This document shows positions 17,017 to 25,915 of a stretch of 64,000 nucleotides of DNA, one piece after another (the stretch's first letter is position 1; every line of letters starts with the position of its first letter). The notes beneath the pieces were generated by a model. It was not told where the DNA came from, did no database searches, and saw nothing but the letters and a program-made list of their open reading frames with translations. A program made the position numbers and the translations under genes. This DNA comes from an uncultured Sphingomonas sp. GTDB lineage: Bacteria > Pseudomonadota > Alphaproteobacteria > Sphingomonadales > Sphingomonadaceae. The stretch spans positions 157,363-221,362 of the forward strand of contig NZ_CAJYQD010000034.1 in NCBI RefSeq assembly GCF_913776855.1, written 5' to 3'.

Positions 17017-17789
17017 GCGAACACTCCGGCAGCGCGGGAATCGGTGACGAACGCGTCGAACGCGGCGCGGGTATCGGGATCGAGGCGGAAGCGCGAATGT
17101 GCCCATACCCCGCCCGGCAGGAACCGGCGCAGCGCATATTCGATCGCGGCGAGCGGCGTGTTGCGCACCCGCCGTTCGAAATGGGTCCGCTCCCACGTAT
17201 TGGCCCCGTGAAAGGCGCGGACGAACAGGCCCGGCGCGTCCAGCACGCCGATCCGCTCCAGCGGCCAATGGTGCAGGAAATCGGTATCCTCGCCGCGCCG
17301 CTTTTCGGGATAGCGTGCGGACGCATCGGCGCGGTGGACGATGCTGCCCGGCACGCCCGGCTCCAGCGTGCCGACATAGGGGTGGTCGAACCAGTCGGGT
17401 GCGTCGAGGTGCATCAGCGTGCCGCGCAGGACGCAGGCGTCCCTGCCCCCGTCCAGCACCGCGACCTGTCGCGCCAGCCGGTCGGGATGATACCAGTCGT
17501 CGTCGTCCCACTGCGCGACGACGGTGCCGCGCGCCAGGTCGAGCGTGCGGTTGCGCAAACGCCCCAGCGTCGTCTCCGGCGTCTTGGCGACCCGGTCGTA
17601 GATCAGCCGGTCGGCGGGAATGTCGGCGAACAGCGGGGTATAGTCCTGATCGCCATCGTCGACCACGACCAGTTCGCGGTTCGCCCAGCGTTGCCGCAGG
17701 AAACAGTCGACCGCGCGCCGCGCCAGCGCGGCACGGTTCGCGGTCACCATCACGCAGCTTACCCGCGCGCCGTCATCGGACCAGTTCAT
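17013..17789 (-). CDS. family 2 glycosyltransferase
   Basis: A 258-residue GT-A fold enzyme. The N-terminal strand VSCVMVTANRAALARRAVDCFLRQ is followed by the first Asp site (LVVVDDGDQD) and then QWDDDDWYHPDRLARQV, which carries the metal-binding D-x-D. The later HRADASARYPEKRRGEDTDFLHH supplies the acidic catalytic region (ED). It would transfer a sugar from a nucleotide donor in the cytoplasm; donor and acceptor cannot be told. The ATG lies 78 bases from the divergent glycosyltransferase gene. Its stop overlaps the start of the flippase-like gene. Confidence 0.85.
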   Translation of the reverse strand: MNWSDDGARVSCVMVTANRAALARRAVDCFLRQRWANRELVVVDDGDQDYTPLFADIPADRLIYDRVAKTPETTLGRLRNRTLDLARGTVVAQWDDDDWYHPDRLARQVAVLDGGRDACVLRGTLMHLDAPDWFDHPYVGTLEPGVPGSIVHRADASARYPEKRRGEDTDFLHHWPLERIGVLDAPGLFVRAFHGANTWERTHFERRVRNTPLAAIEYALRRFLPGGVWAHSRFRLDPDTRAAFDAFVTDSRAAGVFA

Positions 17790-17867
17790 CGCCAGCGCCT
17801 TAGCCGCAGTCGGGCACCTCGACAATCGGGTGGCGCAAGGACGCGCGCGCTGGTAGCCGGATGGGCG

Positions 17868-18923
17868 ATGCGGATCGTCTTCGTCCTGACCTATCCCACC
17901 CATCATGGGGTCGCCGATGTGCGCGAATGGCTTCGGTGGGACAATCGCGACCGGCGGATGCCCGGCATCCTGACCGAGATGGGCGTCGAGACGGAGCTGT
18001 GGGGGCTGGCGCGCGAACCGCTGGACACGATGTCCGACCTGAGCGGTATCGCCCCCTACCCCATCCGGCTGTTCGCGCCGTCCAACCCCGCCGCGCGGAC
18101 CCGCGCGCAGAAGAGCGACGCGATGGTCGCCGCCGCGCGGATCGATCCGGCGACCCTGTTCGTGCTGATCGGCAGCAATGGCGGCGCCGGGTTCGACCTG
18201 TTCGACCGGGTGCTGCGGCCGGACCAGCGGCGCTTCGCGGTCGTCATCGGCGGCGACTGGTGGAGCCGGATCGTGCCGCACGCCGGCTTCGTCTTCCCTG
18301 AATCGGCGGTGCAGGAGGCGAAGCTGACCCGGCCGGGCTGGCGCTTCTGGCGGCGGGCCATTCCGGAGGCGCGGATGCAGCGGCTGCCCAAGACGATCGA
18401 CACCGACCGCTTCGCACCCCGGCCGGCGGACAAGCGGTTCGACATCATCGCGACCAGCCGGCTGACCCCGTACAAGAAGTTCGACGAGATCGCGGCGCTG
18501 GGCGAAACCCACCGGGTCGCGGTGATCGGCGATGGTCCGCAGGGCGACGCGCTGCGCCGCTGCTTTCCCCAGGTCGCGTGGCTGGGCCATGTGCCCAATG
18601 CGCAGGTGCCGGCGATGCTGGCGCAGGCGCGGCTGTTCTTCCACGCCGGGCGCCGCGACTATTTCCCGCGCGCGATCCCCGAAGCGATGGCGTGCGGGCT
18701 GCCGGTCGCCGCGTTCGACGACCGGATCGGGCCGGACGTGATCCCGCCGGCGTGCGGGCTGCTGGTCAGGGACAATGATTATCGCGACAAGGTGGCTGCG
18801 CTACTGGCCGATACGGCGGCGGTCGCGGCGATGGGCGCGGCGGCGCGCGCCCATGCCGTCGCGACGCATGGGAGCCGGTCGTCGGAGGCGGCCTGTCGCC
18901 GTCTGATGGAGCTGGCCGCATGA
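17868..18923 (+). CDS. family 4-like (GT-B) glycosyltransferase
   Basis: A 351-residue protein. The C-terminal half shows the GT-B donor-binding features: FDIIATSRLTPYKKFDEI, VAVIGDGPQGDALRR, VAWLGHVPNAQVPAMLAQA and the acidic motif FPRAIPEAMACGLPV with the E-x7-type Glu. The N-terminal half begins MRIVFVLTYPTHHGVADV and contains an unusual DWWSRIVPHAGFVFPES segment. It would add a hexose to a growing glycan or glycolipid. The ATG is close to the divergent GT2 gene, and its stop overlaps the next gene (ATGA), so this and the following glycosyltransferase form an operon. Confidence 0.85.
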   Translation: MRIVFVLTYPTHHGVADVREWLRWDNRDRRMPGILTEMGVETELWGLAREPLDTMSDLSGIAPYPIRLFAPSNPAARTRAQKSDAMVAAARIDPATLFVLIGSNGGAGFDLFDRVLRPDQRRFAVVIGGDWWSRIVPHAGFVFPESAVQEAKLTRPGWRFWRRAIPEARMQRLPKTIDTDRFAPRPADKRFDIIATSRLTPYKKFDEIAALGETHRVAVIGDGPQGDALRRCFPQVAWLGHVPNAQVPAMLAQARLFFHAGRRDYFPRAIPEAMACGLPVAAFDDRIGPDVIPPACGLLVRDNDYRDKVAALLADTAAVAAMGAAARAHAVATHGSRSSEAACRRLMELAA

Positions 18924-19690
18924 CCCGCTGGACGTTCGTCATCGCCTATTACAACGAAGCGGACTTCCTGCCCGCGACGCTGGCGGCATTGGCGGCGCAG
19001 ACCGTGCCGTTCCGGCTGGTGCTGGTCGACAATGGATCGACCGACGGGTCGGACGCGATCGCCCGCGCCTTTGCCGCGCCGGGGATCGAGGTGGTGAACC
19101 TGTCGGAGGCGCGACCGGGGAAGATCCACGCGCTGGAAGCGGCGATGGGCGAACTGACCACCGAGTTCGCGGCGTTCGGCGATGCCGACACCTGGTATCC
19201 GCCGCACTATCTGGCCGAGGCGGAGCGGGCGTTCGATGCCGATCCCCGCACCGTCGCGGTGATGGCGCTGGGCGTCGATGCATCCGGGCAGAAGTTGCGC
19301 CGCGCACTCTACGCCGGATTTGTCACGAAATTGCTGTCGAAACAGACGCATACCGGCGGATATGGACAGGCGTTCCGAACTTCGGCGCTGGTCGAGGCAG
19401 GGGGGTTTTCGGAAGCTCTATGGCCTTATGTCCTGCTCGATCATGAGATCATGCAGCGGGTCGCGAAGCTCGGCCGGGTGGTCTATCCCTATGAATTCTG
19501 GGCGAAACCGTCGCCGCGCCGGTCGGACCGGCGGCGGGTGCGCTGGACGCTGGGCGAACGCATTTTGTACCATGCGACGCCGTTCGCGGCGAAGGACTGG
19601 TTCTTCTATCGGTTCCTGGGACCGCGATTGAAGGCGCGGGGAATTACCCATTTGAATTTGCGGGATAAACCGTGGGAGGCGAAGCTTTAG
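18920..19690 (+). CDS. family 2 glycosyltransferase
   Basis: A 256-residue GT-A enzyme: WTFVIAYYNEADFLPATLAALAAQ starts the nucleotide-binding fold, FRLVLVDNGSTDGS gives the first Asp, and FAAFGDADTWYPPHYL the D-x-D. A later ALWPYVLLDHEIMQRV probably supplies the catalytic acidic residues. The C-terminal part is basic (KPSPRRSDRRRVRW) and may contact the membrane or an acidic acceptor. The start overlaps the preceding GT4 stop. Together the four genes at 16.0-19.7 kb look like a small glycan or glycolipid locus. Confidence 0.85.
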   Translation: MTRWTFVIAYYNEADFLPATLAALAAQTVPFRLVLVDNGSTDGSDAIARAFAAPGIEVVNLSEARPGKIHALEAAMGELTTEFAAFGDADTWYPPHYLAEAERAFDADPRTVAVMALGVDASGQKLRRALYAGFVTKLLSKQTHTGGYGQAFRTSALVEAGGFSEALWPYVLLDHEIMQRVAKLGRVVYPYEFWAKPSPRRSDRRRVRWTLGERILYHATPFAAKDWFFYRFLGPRLKARGITHLNLRDKPWEAKL

Positions 19691-19697
19691 GCCGCGC

Positions 19698-19840
19698 CAA
19701 AGTTCACAAAGTTCACACTCGTGCGCATTTTGTGCGTCGTACGGTTCGCGCCGTACCTGACGCACGATGTTCCAGCGATGTGAAAGAGCCGGGCGGAGCA
19801 TGGCATGGCCGGACGGTTGTAGGAAAGTGCCGCGGTTGAC
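19698..19840 (+). repeat. AAAGTTCAC tandem repeat, copy B with extended homology
   Basis: AAAGTTCACAAAGTTCACAC is a direct repeat followed by CTCGTGCGCA and an imperfect palindrome around CGTACGGTTCGCGCCGTAC. The first 28 bases match the copies at 7413 and 43912, and patches up to about 19840 match the 7413 copy. Confidence 0.7.
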
Positions 19841-19885
19841 GGCCGCGCGCGGAATCCGGGGGGGGTGATCCACCAAGCCAGACGC

Positions 19886-19968
19886 GTCGCCCCAGCGAAG
19901 GCTGGGGCCTCAAGCGGCTCCAGCCGCCGTGCTATCACTAGAAGATCCCAGCCTGCGCTGGGATGACG
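19886..19968. repeat. REP-pair element, CCCAGC type
   Basis: CCCAGCGAAGGCTGGG at the left and CCCAGCCTGCGCTGGG at the right are two hairpins with a spacer containing GTGCTATCA. A closely related element lies in inverted orientation at 38562. Confidence 0.85.
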
Positions 19969-19974
19969 TTTGGG

Positions 19975-20457
19975 TCAGGCGGCCTTGCCCCGTTCGCAGG
20001 CGGCAATTGCGGCCGGCACGAGTTCATCGAGGTGCGGGTCGTCCGAAGGGGCGGACCATTGCCGCAGTGCCTCAACCAGCGAAGGGTCGGCGACGATCTC
20101 CGGCGCCTCGAAGACGTTCACCAGAACCCTGTCGGCGGACAAGGCTTCGCGGACGTGCGGTAGCGCCAGTGCCGGGGCGATTTGGGCGAGTCCGCGCAAC
20201 GCCTCTGCCCGGACGCGCCGCGAACAATCCGTCGTTGCAGCCGTCAGCAACGCATCGCGGATCGTCGGGGTATCGAGGTCGGCATAGCCAAGGATGAACG
20301 CCGCCCAATCCCGGTTCACTGCCTCCGCATCCGTCAGATAGTCGATGACCCGCCGCAGATTGTGGTCGGCAAACGCGCTTCCGGACAACGGCACCGCTTC
20401 GTTCACAACGTCGATCAGGAAACCGGACGTCGGTTCGTAGGGCACGCCTTGCGTCAT
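19975..20457 (-). CDS. HEAT-repeat protein
   Basis: A 160-residue all-helical protein with HEAT-like helix pairs: FADHNLRRVIDYLTDAEAVNRDWAAFILGYADLDTPTIRDALLTA then CSRRVRAEALRGLAQIAPALALPHVREAL. Such repeats usually serve protein-protein contacts. The start ATG overlaps the stop of the TusA-like gene (ATGA), placing it third in the der operon. Its partner is unknown. Cytoplasmic; no signal peptide. Confidence 0.75.
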   Translation of the reverse strand: MTQGVPYEPTSGFLIDVVNEAVPLSGSAFADHNLRRVIDYLTDAEAVNRDWAAFILGYADLDTPTIRDALLTAATTDCSRRVRAEALRGLAQIAPALALPHVREALSADRVLVNVFEAPEIVADPSLVEALRQWSAPSDDPHLDELVPAAIAACERGKAA

Positions 20458-20651
20458 CGCGCCACCCGGAACACACCCTCGCCCACCACGTCCAGCCGCG
20501 CCCCGACCGCGTTCGCGGCACTCGCCAACTCGCCCGCGGCGCGCGGATCGTCGGCTGCGATCTCCACCACCGTCGCCCCGTCGCGCAGCGCCTTGACCAG
20601 CCGAATGGCGGGCCAGGGGCAGCGCATCCCGCGGGCGTCGATGCGGGTCAC
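20454..20651 (-). CDS. TusA/SirA-family sulfur carrier-like protein
   Basis: A 65-residue protein with the family hallmark CPWP (Cys11 to Pro14) at the end of the first strand in IDARGMRCPWPAIRLVKAL, then VVEIAADDPRAAGELASAANAVGARL. TusA proteins carry persulfide sulfur for tRNA thiolation and other sulfur transfers; the Cys is the carrier residue. The start is a GTG whose GTGA overlaps the stop of der, and its own stop overlaps the HEAT gene start. Which pathway it serves cannot be told from here. Confidence 0.85.
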   Translation of the reverse strand: MTRIDARGMRCPWPAIRLVKALRDGATVVEIAADDPRAAGELASAANAVGARLDVVGEGVFRVAR

Positions 20652-22021
20652 TTTGCGTGGTCGAACGGGTTCTTCGGTGCGCGCAGGTTCAGGCGGACCG
20701 GGACCGCGCCGAAGCCGAATTCCTTGCGGATGCCATTGATAAGATAGCGTTTGTAGCTTTCGGGTAGGTCGTCGACTCGGGTCCCGAACAGCACGAAGCT
20801 GGGCGGGCGGGTGTTGTTCTGCGTGATGTAGCGCATCTTGATGCGCTTGCCGCCGGGGGCGGGCGGCGGGTTCGCCTCCAGCGCGCGGTCGAACCAGCGG
20901 TTGAGCTGGCCGGTCGAGACGCGGCGGCCCCATGCCTCGCGCGTTTCGAACGCCGCCTGCATCAGCACGTCCAGCCCCTTGCCGGTCGCGGCCGATACGG
21001 TCAGCAGCGGCACGCCGCGCGCCTGCGCCAGCCCTTCGTCCAGCGCGCCCTTCACACCGTTGAACAGCGACGATGCGTGTTCGGCGATGTCCCATTTGTT
21101 GAGCGCTATCACCAGCGCGCGGCCCTCTTGCAGCACGCGATCGGCGATCTTGATGTCCTGCAGTTCGAGGCCACGGGTGCCGTCCAGCAGCAGCACGACG
21201 ACCTCGGCAAAGTCGATCGCGTGCAGCGCGTCGGCGACGGAAAGCTTTTCGAGCTTTTCCTGCACCCGCGCCTTCTTGCGCATCCCCGCCGTGTCGATCA
21301 GCCGGACGGGCCGGACGCGGCCATCTGGCGCGGTCCAGTTCCAGTCGACCGCGATCGAATCGCGGGTGATGCCGGCCTCCGGACCGGTGATGAGACGGTC
21401 TTCGCCGAGGAATCGGTTGATGAGCGTCGATTTGCCCGCATTCGGGCGGCCGACGATGGCGAGTTTCAGGACGGCGGTGTCGGGGTCGAATTCGCCTTCC
21501 TCCTCCGGCTCCGGTTCGTCCTCGCGTTCGATGAACGGGCGCAGCGCGTCGAAAAGGTCGGCGACGCCCTCGCCATGTTCGGCCGAGAGCTGCACCGGAT
21601 CGCCGAACCCCAGCGCCAGCGATTCCAGCACGCCGTTTTCGCCCGCGCGCCCCTCCGCCTTGTTCGCGACCAGCACGACGGTGCCGTCGGCGGAACGCAG
21701 CCAGCGGGCGATTTCCTCGTCCAGCGGGGTGATGCCGGCACGGGCATCGACCATGAACAGCGCGACATCGGCCATCTCGACCGCCGCCTGCGTTTGCATC
21801 CGCATCCGGCCAGGCAGTGTCGCGGCGTCCTCATCCTCGAACCCGGCGGTATCGACGATCGTGAAGTCGAGACCGAGCAGGGTCGCCTGCCCCTCGCGCC
21901 GGTCGCGGGTCACGCCCGGCTGGTCATCGACCAGCGCCAGCCGCTTGCCGACCAGCCGGTTGAAGAGCGTCGACTTGCCGACATTGGGACGGCCGATAAT
22001 GGCGACGACGGGAAGGGGCAT
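20648..22021 (-). CDS. der: ribosome-associated GTPase Der (EngA)
   Basis: A 457-residue essential GTPase needed for 50S ribosomal subunit maturation. It has two tandem G domains, each with its P-loop: IIGRPNVGKSTLF near residue 8 and IVGRPNAGKSTLI near residue 190. The G3 and G4 motifs are clear (DTAGF, NKAE in domain one; DTAGM, NKWD in domain two). The C-terminal KH-like domain contains NPPPAPGGKRIKMRYITQ. An acidic EDEPEPEEEGEFD linker joins the G domains. The ATG follows AGGAATCCCC; a longer open frame upstream is intergenic repeat. It heads an operon with the TusA-like and HEAT genes. Confidence 0.97.
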   Translation of the reverse strand: MPLPVVAIIGRPNVGKSTLFNRLVGKRLALVDDQPGVTRDRREGQATLLGLDFTIVDTAGFEDEDAATLPGRMRMQTQAAVEMADVALFMVDARAGITPLDEEIARWLRSADGTVVLVANKAEGRAGENGVLESLALGFGDPVQLSAEHGEGVADLFDALRPFIEREDEPEPEEEGEFDPDTAVLKLAIVGRPNAGKSTLINRFLGEDRLITGPEAGITRDSIAVDWNWTAPDGRVRPVRLIDTAGMRKKARVQEKLEKLSVADALHAIDFAEVVVLLLDGTRGLELQDIKIADRVLQEGRALVIALNKWDIAEHASSLFNGVKGALDEGLAQARGVPLLTVSAATGKGLDVLMQAAFETREAWGRRVSTGQLNRWFDRALEANPPPAPGGKRIKMRYITQNNTRPPSFVLFGTRVDDLPESYKRYLINGIRKEFGFGAVPVRLNLRAPKNPFDHAK

Positions 22022-22096
22022 GGGGATTCCTGGGGTGACGGGTTGCCGCCGAGTGTAGGGGAATGGGGTCGGGGGGTCGAGGGTGTTACCCCCACT

Positions 22097-22192
22097 CGTC
22101 GTTCCCGCGTAGGCGGGAACCCATAAACGCCGACGCAGCGCTTCCATCGGGAGCGCTGCGTCTATGGATCCCCGCCTGCGCGGGGATGACGA
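22097..22192. repeat. REP-pair element between bamB and der
   Basis: CGTCGTTCCCGCGTAGGCGG and CCCCGCCTGCGCGGGGATGA face each other; the spacer contains CGACGCAGCGCTTCC and its inverted match. Related to the element at 24413. Confidence 0.85.
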
Positions 22193-22201
22193 AGGTAATT
22201 G

Positions 22202-23533
22202 CTACTTCCAGGCAGTGAGCTGTCCGGCGTCATCCAGCAGGTACAGCATCCCGTTGGCGACGACCGGCGACAGGTTGTAACCCGCCTTCGACCGGGTATC
22301 CTGCGTCGTGGTGATGCTGCCGTCCGCCGTCGAGGCGGATACCAGCTGCCCTTCCGAATTGGCGAGGATGAGGCGGTTGCCTGCCAGGATCGGGCCGACC
22401 CAGCTAATCGGGTTCTTGCGCTTCTTGACGTTGCGGAAGCCGGGCAGCTGCTGGACCCAGCGCAGCTTGCCGCTGCCGCGCGAGATACATAGCAGGCGGG
22501 CGTCGTCGGTCACGACGAAGATCCATTCGCCCGCGACCCATGGCGTCGAGATGCCGGCGAGATTCTGTTCCCACAACCGCTGGCCCGACACGAGTTCGAG
22601 CGCGACCATGCGCCCGCCCTGCCCGACCGCATAGACGCGGCCATTGTCGATCACCGGTTCGGCGTCGATGTCCGCCAGCGCCGACACCGAGGTCGAGGCC
22701 GAGGTACGCGACAGGCTGTCGCCCCACACCGAACGGCCGTTTTCGTAGCGATAGGCGTTCAGCTCACCCGACGAGAAGCCGGCGACGACCGTCCCCTGCG
22801 CCGAAGCGGGCGCGGCCACGCCGAACACGCCCTGCGCCTCGATGCTGCCCGACTGGGTCCACACGACCTTGCCGTCGCTCTGGTCGAGCGCGAACAGCTG
22901 ATTGTCCTGGCTGACGACATAGACCTGCCCGTTGGCGAGCGAGGGGGCACCGCGCAAGGGGCCGCCGGGCTTGGCGCGCCATACTTCCTTGCCATCCGCC
23001 GTGTCGAACGCGACGACATCGCCCAGGCCATCGGTGGCGAAGGCGCGATTGCCCTCGACCGACACGCCGCCGCCGAAGCGGGCGCGGGTGTTGCCATCGC
23101 CCTTGACGGTCTGCGCGGTCCACACGGTCGCGCCGTTGGTGGCATCCATCGCGGTGACCATACCGTTGACGTCGATCACGTACAGGCGGCCGCCGACCAC
23201 GACCGGCGCGGCGGCGAGGCGGGTGCGGGTATTGCCACCCTCGATCCGCGCGCTCCATGCCTGCGTCAGCGTGTCGCCCAGCGCGACGTGGCTCATCGAT
23301 TTCGACGCATTGCCGCCCGGCTGCGACCAGTCGGCATTGGTTTCGGCGATCGGCAGCACGACCTGAAGGTTCGCGAGCGCCGGATCGACCTCCGCGAGGT
23401 TTTCGGAGGCAAGGATCGGCACGCGTTGTCCGACGACGGGGGTGCGTGGCCCGCCCTTGCCCTTCAGGGCGCTGCAACCGCCCAGCAGCGCCAACGCCGC
23501 GACCGCTGCCGAGAGTTTCAGATGCGTCTTCAT
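22202..23533 (-). CDS. bamB: outer-membrane assembly lipoprotein BamB
   Basis: A 443-residue lipoprotein (lipobox LLGGC, Cys20) built of PQQ-like beta-propeller blades. Repeated motifs are GRLYVIDVNGMVTAMDATNGATVW, DVVAFDTADGKEVWRA, QLFALDQSDGKVVWTQ and MVALELVSGQRLWEQ. BamB binds BamA on the periplasmic face of the outer membrane and helps insert beta-barrel proteins. It follows a membrane-anchored TPR protein gene by 28 bases, a pairing also seen with yfgM-bamB in other proteobacteria, and precedes der, again as in E. coli. The longer open frame before the ATG is not plausible. Confidence 0.93.
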   Translation of the reverse strand: MKTHLKLSAAVAALALLGGCSALKGKGGPRTPVVGQRVPILASENLAEVDPALANLQVVLPIAETNADWSQPGGNASKSMSHVALGDTLTQAWSARIEGGNTRTRLAAAPVVVGGRLYVIDVNGMVTAMDATNGATVWTAQTVKGDGNTRARFGGGVSVEGNRAFATDGLGDVVAFDTADGKEVWRAKPGGPLRGAPSLANGQVYVVSQDNQLFALDQSDGKVVWTQSGSIEAQGVFGVAAPASAQGTVVAGFSSGELNAYRYENGRSVWGDSLSRTSASTSVSALADIDAEPVIDNGRVYAVGQGGRMVALELVSGQRLWEQNLAGISTPWVAGEWIFVVTDDARLLCISRGSGKLRWVQQLPGFRNVKKRKNPISWVGPILAGNRLILANSEGQLVSASTADGSITTTQDTRSKAGYNLSPVVANGMLYLLDDAGQLTAWK

Positions 23534-23561
23534 GGGAAGGGGTTCCGGTATCGAAAGGAAG

Positions 23562-24269
23562 TTATTGCGCGGCGGTAGCGGGGGTCGGCGCGGCGGGCGC
23601 GGCATCGACGCCGAGCGATCCGGCCATCTGCACCGCCCGAGCGCGCACGCTTTCGGGCACGCCGTCGGTCTGCGCGATCAGGGCAAAGGTCTGTCCGGCC
23701 TGTTGCGGCTTGTTCTGGCGCAGATAAGCGATGGCGACCATCTCGCCCGCGCTGCCCAGCCACGGGCTGCCCTTGTCCGCCAGGCCGCGGAGCCGGTCGA
23801 TGACCTGCTGCGGCGGGAGCGAATCATATTCGACCGCCGTCTGGCGGACGAGCGCCAGGTCGCGGAACGGCTGGGCCAGGGTTTCGTCGGCGGCGACCTT
23901 GCCGAAGGCGGCGGCCGCGCCCTTGGTATCGTTCTTCGACAGCAGCATGTCGGCCTGGGTCAGCAGCGCGGTGGCGCGTACCGCGTCCTTGTCCGACGTG
24001 GTAAGCTTGCCGACCAGCTCGCTTGCCTGCGCGGCGCGGCCCGACTGCAGGTCGTCGAGCGCGGTGGCGAGCTGTTCGCCCTGTTCGCCGGCCAGCGTGT
24101 TCTGATGGTGGTTCCACCACGTCCACCCGCCGAACGCGGCGAGCGCCACGAGGATCGCGACGATGATCCACAGGCCATAGCGCTTGCCGATGTTCGACAT
24201 CTGCTCACGGCGCAGCTCTTCATCGACTTCGCGGATGAAGGCTTCGTTGTTCTGCGGGGTCAACGCCAA
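23562..24269 (-). CDS. membrane-anchored TPR protein (YfgM-like)
   Basis: A 235-residue protein with one N-terminal membrane helix (YGLWIIVAILVALAAFGGW, about 31-49) after a charged cytoplasmic segment, and a periplasmic helical-repeat domain (LASALDD-like pairs such as DDLQSGRAAQASELVGKL and LLTQADMLLSKND). The YfgM/TPR_21 architecture fits a periplasmic chaperone partner of the Sec translocon or Bam pathway. The start is a TTG with GGAGC seven bases upstream. The next gene, bamB, begins 28 bases later, so the two are co-transcribed. The C-terminus is an Ala/Pro/Thr tail. Confidence 0.85.
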   Translation of the reverse strand: MALTPQNNEAFIREVDEELRREQMSNIGKRYGLWIIVAILVALAAFGGWTWWNHHQNTLAGEQGEQLATALDDLQSGRAAQASELVGKLTTSDKDAVRATALLTQADMLLSKNDTKGAAAAFGKVAADETLAQPFRDLALVRQTAVEYDSLPPQQVIDRLRGLADKGSPWLGSAGEMVAIAYLRQNKPQQAGQTFALIAQTDGVPESVRARAVQMAGSLGVDAAPAAPTPATAAQ

Positions 24270-24412
24270 GGGAACAGCTCCAGGGGATAGATCAAGCGCG
24301 CTCCTTTAGCCGACGCCCGTGCGAAACGAAAGCGAATGGTCGCGGGGGTCGGTATCGGCGCGGGACCATGGCGTGCGGAGGCTGTGCAGGGGATGAATGA
24401 CGCCCCCACAAT

Positions 24413-24508
24413 CGTCATCCCCGCGCAGGCGGGGATCCATATACGCTGACGTTCCGGCAGGATTCGCTGGCGTTGCGGCTATGGATTCCCGCCTCCGCGG
24501 GAATGACG
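24413..24508. repeat. REP-pair element
   Basis: CGTCATCCCCGCGCAGGCGG and CCCGCCTCCGCGGGAATGAC in opposite orientation, with GGATCCATA and TATGGATT next to each core. The same arrangement is at 22097. Confidence 0.85.
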
Positions 24509-24525
24509 AGGAGGGTAATGCCGCT

Positions 24526-25386
24526 CTACTCCTTCGGCGCGTAGAGTTGCGCCGGGCCGGGGAAGGTCCGCGCGCGCACCTCTTCGGCATAGGTCGCGAC
24601 CGACGTGGCGATCTGCCCGGCCATGTCGCCATAGGTCTTCACGAAACGCGGCGTGCGTTCGAACAGTCCGAGCATATCCTCGGCCACCAGCACCTGTCCG
24701 TCGCACTGCGCCGATGCGCCGATGCCGATCGTCGGACAGGCGATGCGGCGGGTGATCTCCACCGCGATCGGTTCGACCACGCCCTCGATCACCACCGCGA
24801 ACGCGCCGGCATCGGCCACCGCCACCGCGTCGGCGACGATCTTTTCCGCCTCCGCCGCGCTGCGCCCGCGCGCGCCGTATCCGCCGAGCTGGTTCACCGC
24901 CTGCGGCGTCAGGCCGACATGGCCCATGACCGGAATCCCGCGCTGCGACAGAAAGGCGACGGTTTCGGCCATCGCCGTGCCGCCCTCCAGCTTCACCGCC
25001 GCCGCGCCGGTCGCCTTCAGCAGCATCGCCGCGCTCTCGAACGCCTGCTGCGGGCTGGCTTCATAGCTGCCGAACGGAAGGTCGATGACGACGAGCGAAT
25101 GATAGGAGCCGCGCACCACCGCCGCGCCATGCGCCGCCATCATGTCGAGCGTGACCGGCACGGTCGAGGGCAGGCCATAGATCACCTGCCCCAGGCTGTC
25201 GCCTACCAGCAGCATGTCGCACTGTGCGTCCATTAGCTGCGCCATGCGCACGGTATAGGCGGTGAGCATCACCAGCGGGGTCTTGCCCTTGGCAGCGCGG
25301 ATCGCGGGGATGGTCAGGCGCTTCATCGGCGCCGGGGTGGGCGTCGCGCGGCTGGGGGCGGTGTCGATGGTAAAGGTTGTGGACAT
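24526..25386 (-). CDS. panB: 3-methyl-2-oxobutanoate hydroxymethyltransferase
   Basis: First committed step of pantothenate (and so coenzyme A) synthesis: transfers a hydroxymethyl group from methylenetetrahydrofolate to alpha-ketoisovalerate. The 286-residue protein has the expected TIM-barrel signatures: [16 protein letters not shown], the metal-binding [50 protein letters not shown], and [22 protein letters not shown] basic, Pro-rich N-terminal 25 residues precede the conserved core, and a later ATG (MKRLTIPAI) could be the true start. panC and panD are not in the window. Confidence 0.96.
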   Translation of the reverse strand: MSTTFTIDTAPSRATPTPAPMKRLTIPAIRAAKGKTPLVMLTAYTVRMAQLMDAQCDMLLVGDSLGQVIYGLPSTVPVTLDMMAAHGAAVVRGSYHSLVVIDLPFGSYEASPQQAFESAAMLLKATGAAAVKLEGGTAMAETVAFLSQRGIPVMGHVGLTPQAVNQLGGYGARGRSAAEAEKIVADAVAVADAGAFAVVIEGVVEPIAVEITRRIACPTIGIGASAQCDGQVLVAEDMLGLFERTPRFVKTYGDMAGQIATSVATYAEEVRARTFPGPAQLYAPKE

Positions 25387-25409
25387 CGCGCCGCTCTAGC
25401 CGAGCGAGG

Positions 25410-25850
25410 TCAGCGAAGCCACCCGCGCACGATGCCGTGGCGCGCCACCGCCAGCTGCCACAACGCGACGGCAAAGATCACCAGCGGGAACGGGACGGTC
25501 GCCGCCGCGCCCTTGCGCGCGATCAGGTCGGTCGCGGTGAAGACCCAGCCGAACTGGATCGCAACCGCCAGCAGCGACGCGGCGAACAGCCCCGCTGCCC
25601 AGCGCCGCCCGAGCAGCAGCGCGACACTGCCCAGCAACCCGCCCCAGGTGGCGATGCCGTAGATCCAGTCGAACCAGCGTGGCAGCGATGCGTAGAAGCG
25701 ACGATCCTGCTCGTTCATCGCCGCCAGCGCGGCATGTCCCATCGTCACTTGGCTATAGAACGCGAAGACGCCGATGGCGCCCCACAGCAGGAACAGGATG
25801 GCGACGATGCGGAACCATGGCGGCGGGGTTCGGACGAACGTCGGTGCCAT
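25410..25850 (-). CDS. four-helix membrane protein
   Basis: A 146-residue protein with four hydrophobic segments (WFRIVAILFLLWGAIGVFAFY, WIYGIATWGGLLGSVALLLG, WAAGLFAASLLAVAIQFGWVF, PFPLVIFAVALWQLAVA). The layout resembles uncharacterised small membrane proteins frequent in sphingomonads. The ATG has GGGGAG about five bases upstream; a GTG four codons earlier is also possible. It lies 23 bases upstream of panB on the same strand and may be in the same transcript. No function known. Confidence 0.65.
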   Translation of the reverse strand: MAPTFVRTPPPWFRIVAILFLLWGAIGVFAFYSQVTMGHAALAAMNEQDRRFYASLPRWFDWIYGIATWGGLLGSVALLLGRRWAAGLFAASLLAVAIQFGWVFTATDLIARKGAAATVPFPLVIFAVALWQLAVARHGIVRGWLR

Positions 25851-25915
25851 GCTGCTCCCCACCCCTGATTCGATACGGCATCGTAATGATGCTCTGTTCC
25901 GTGTGGTTAACGCAC

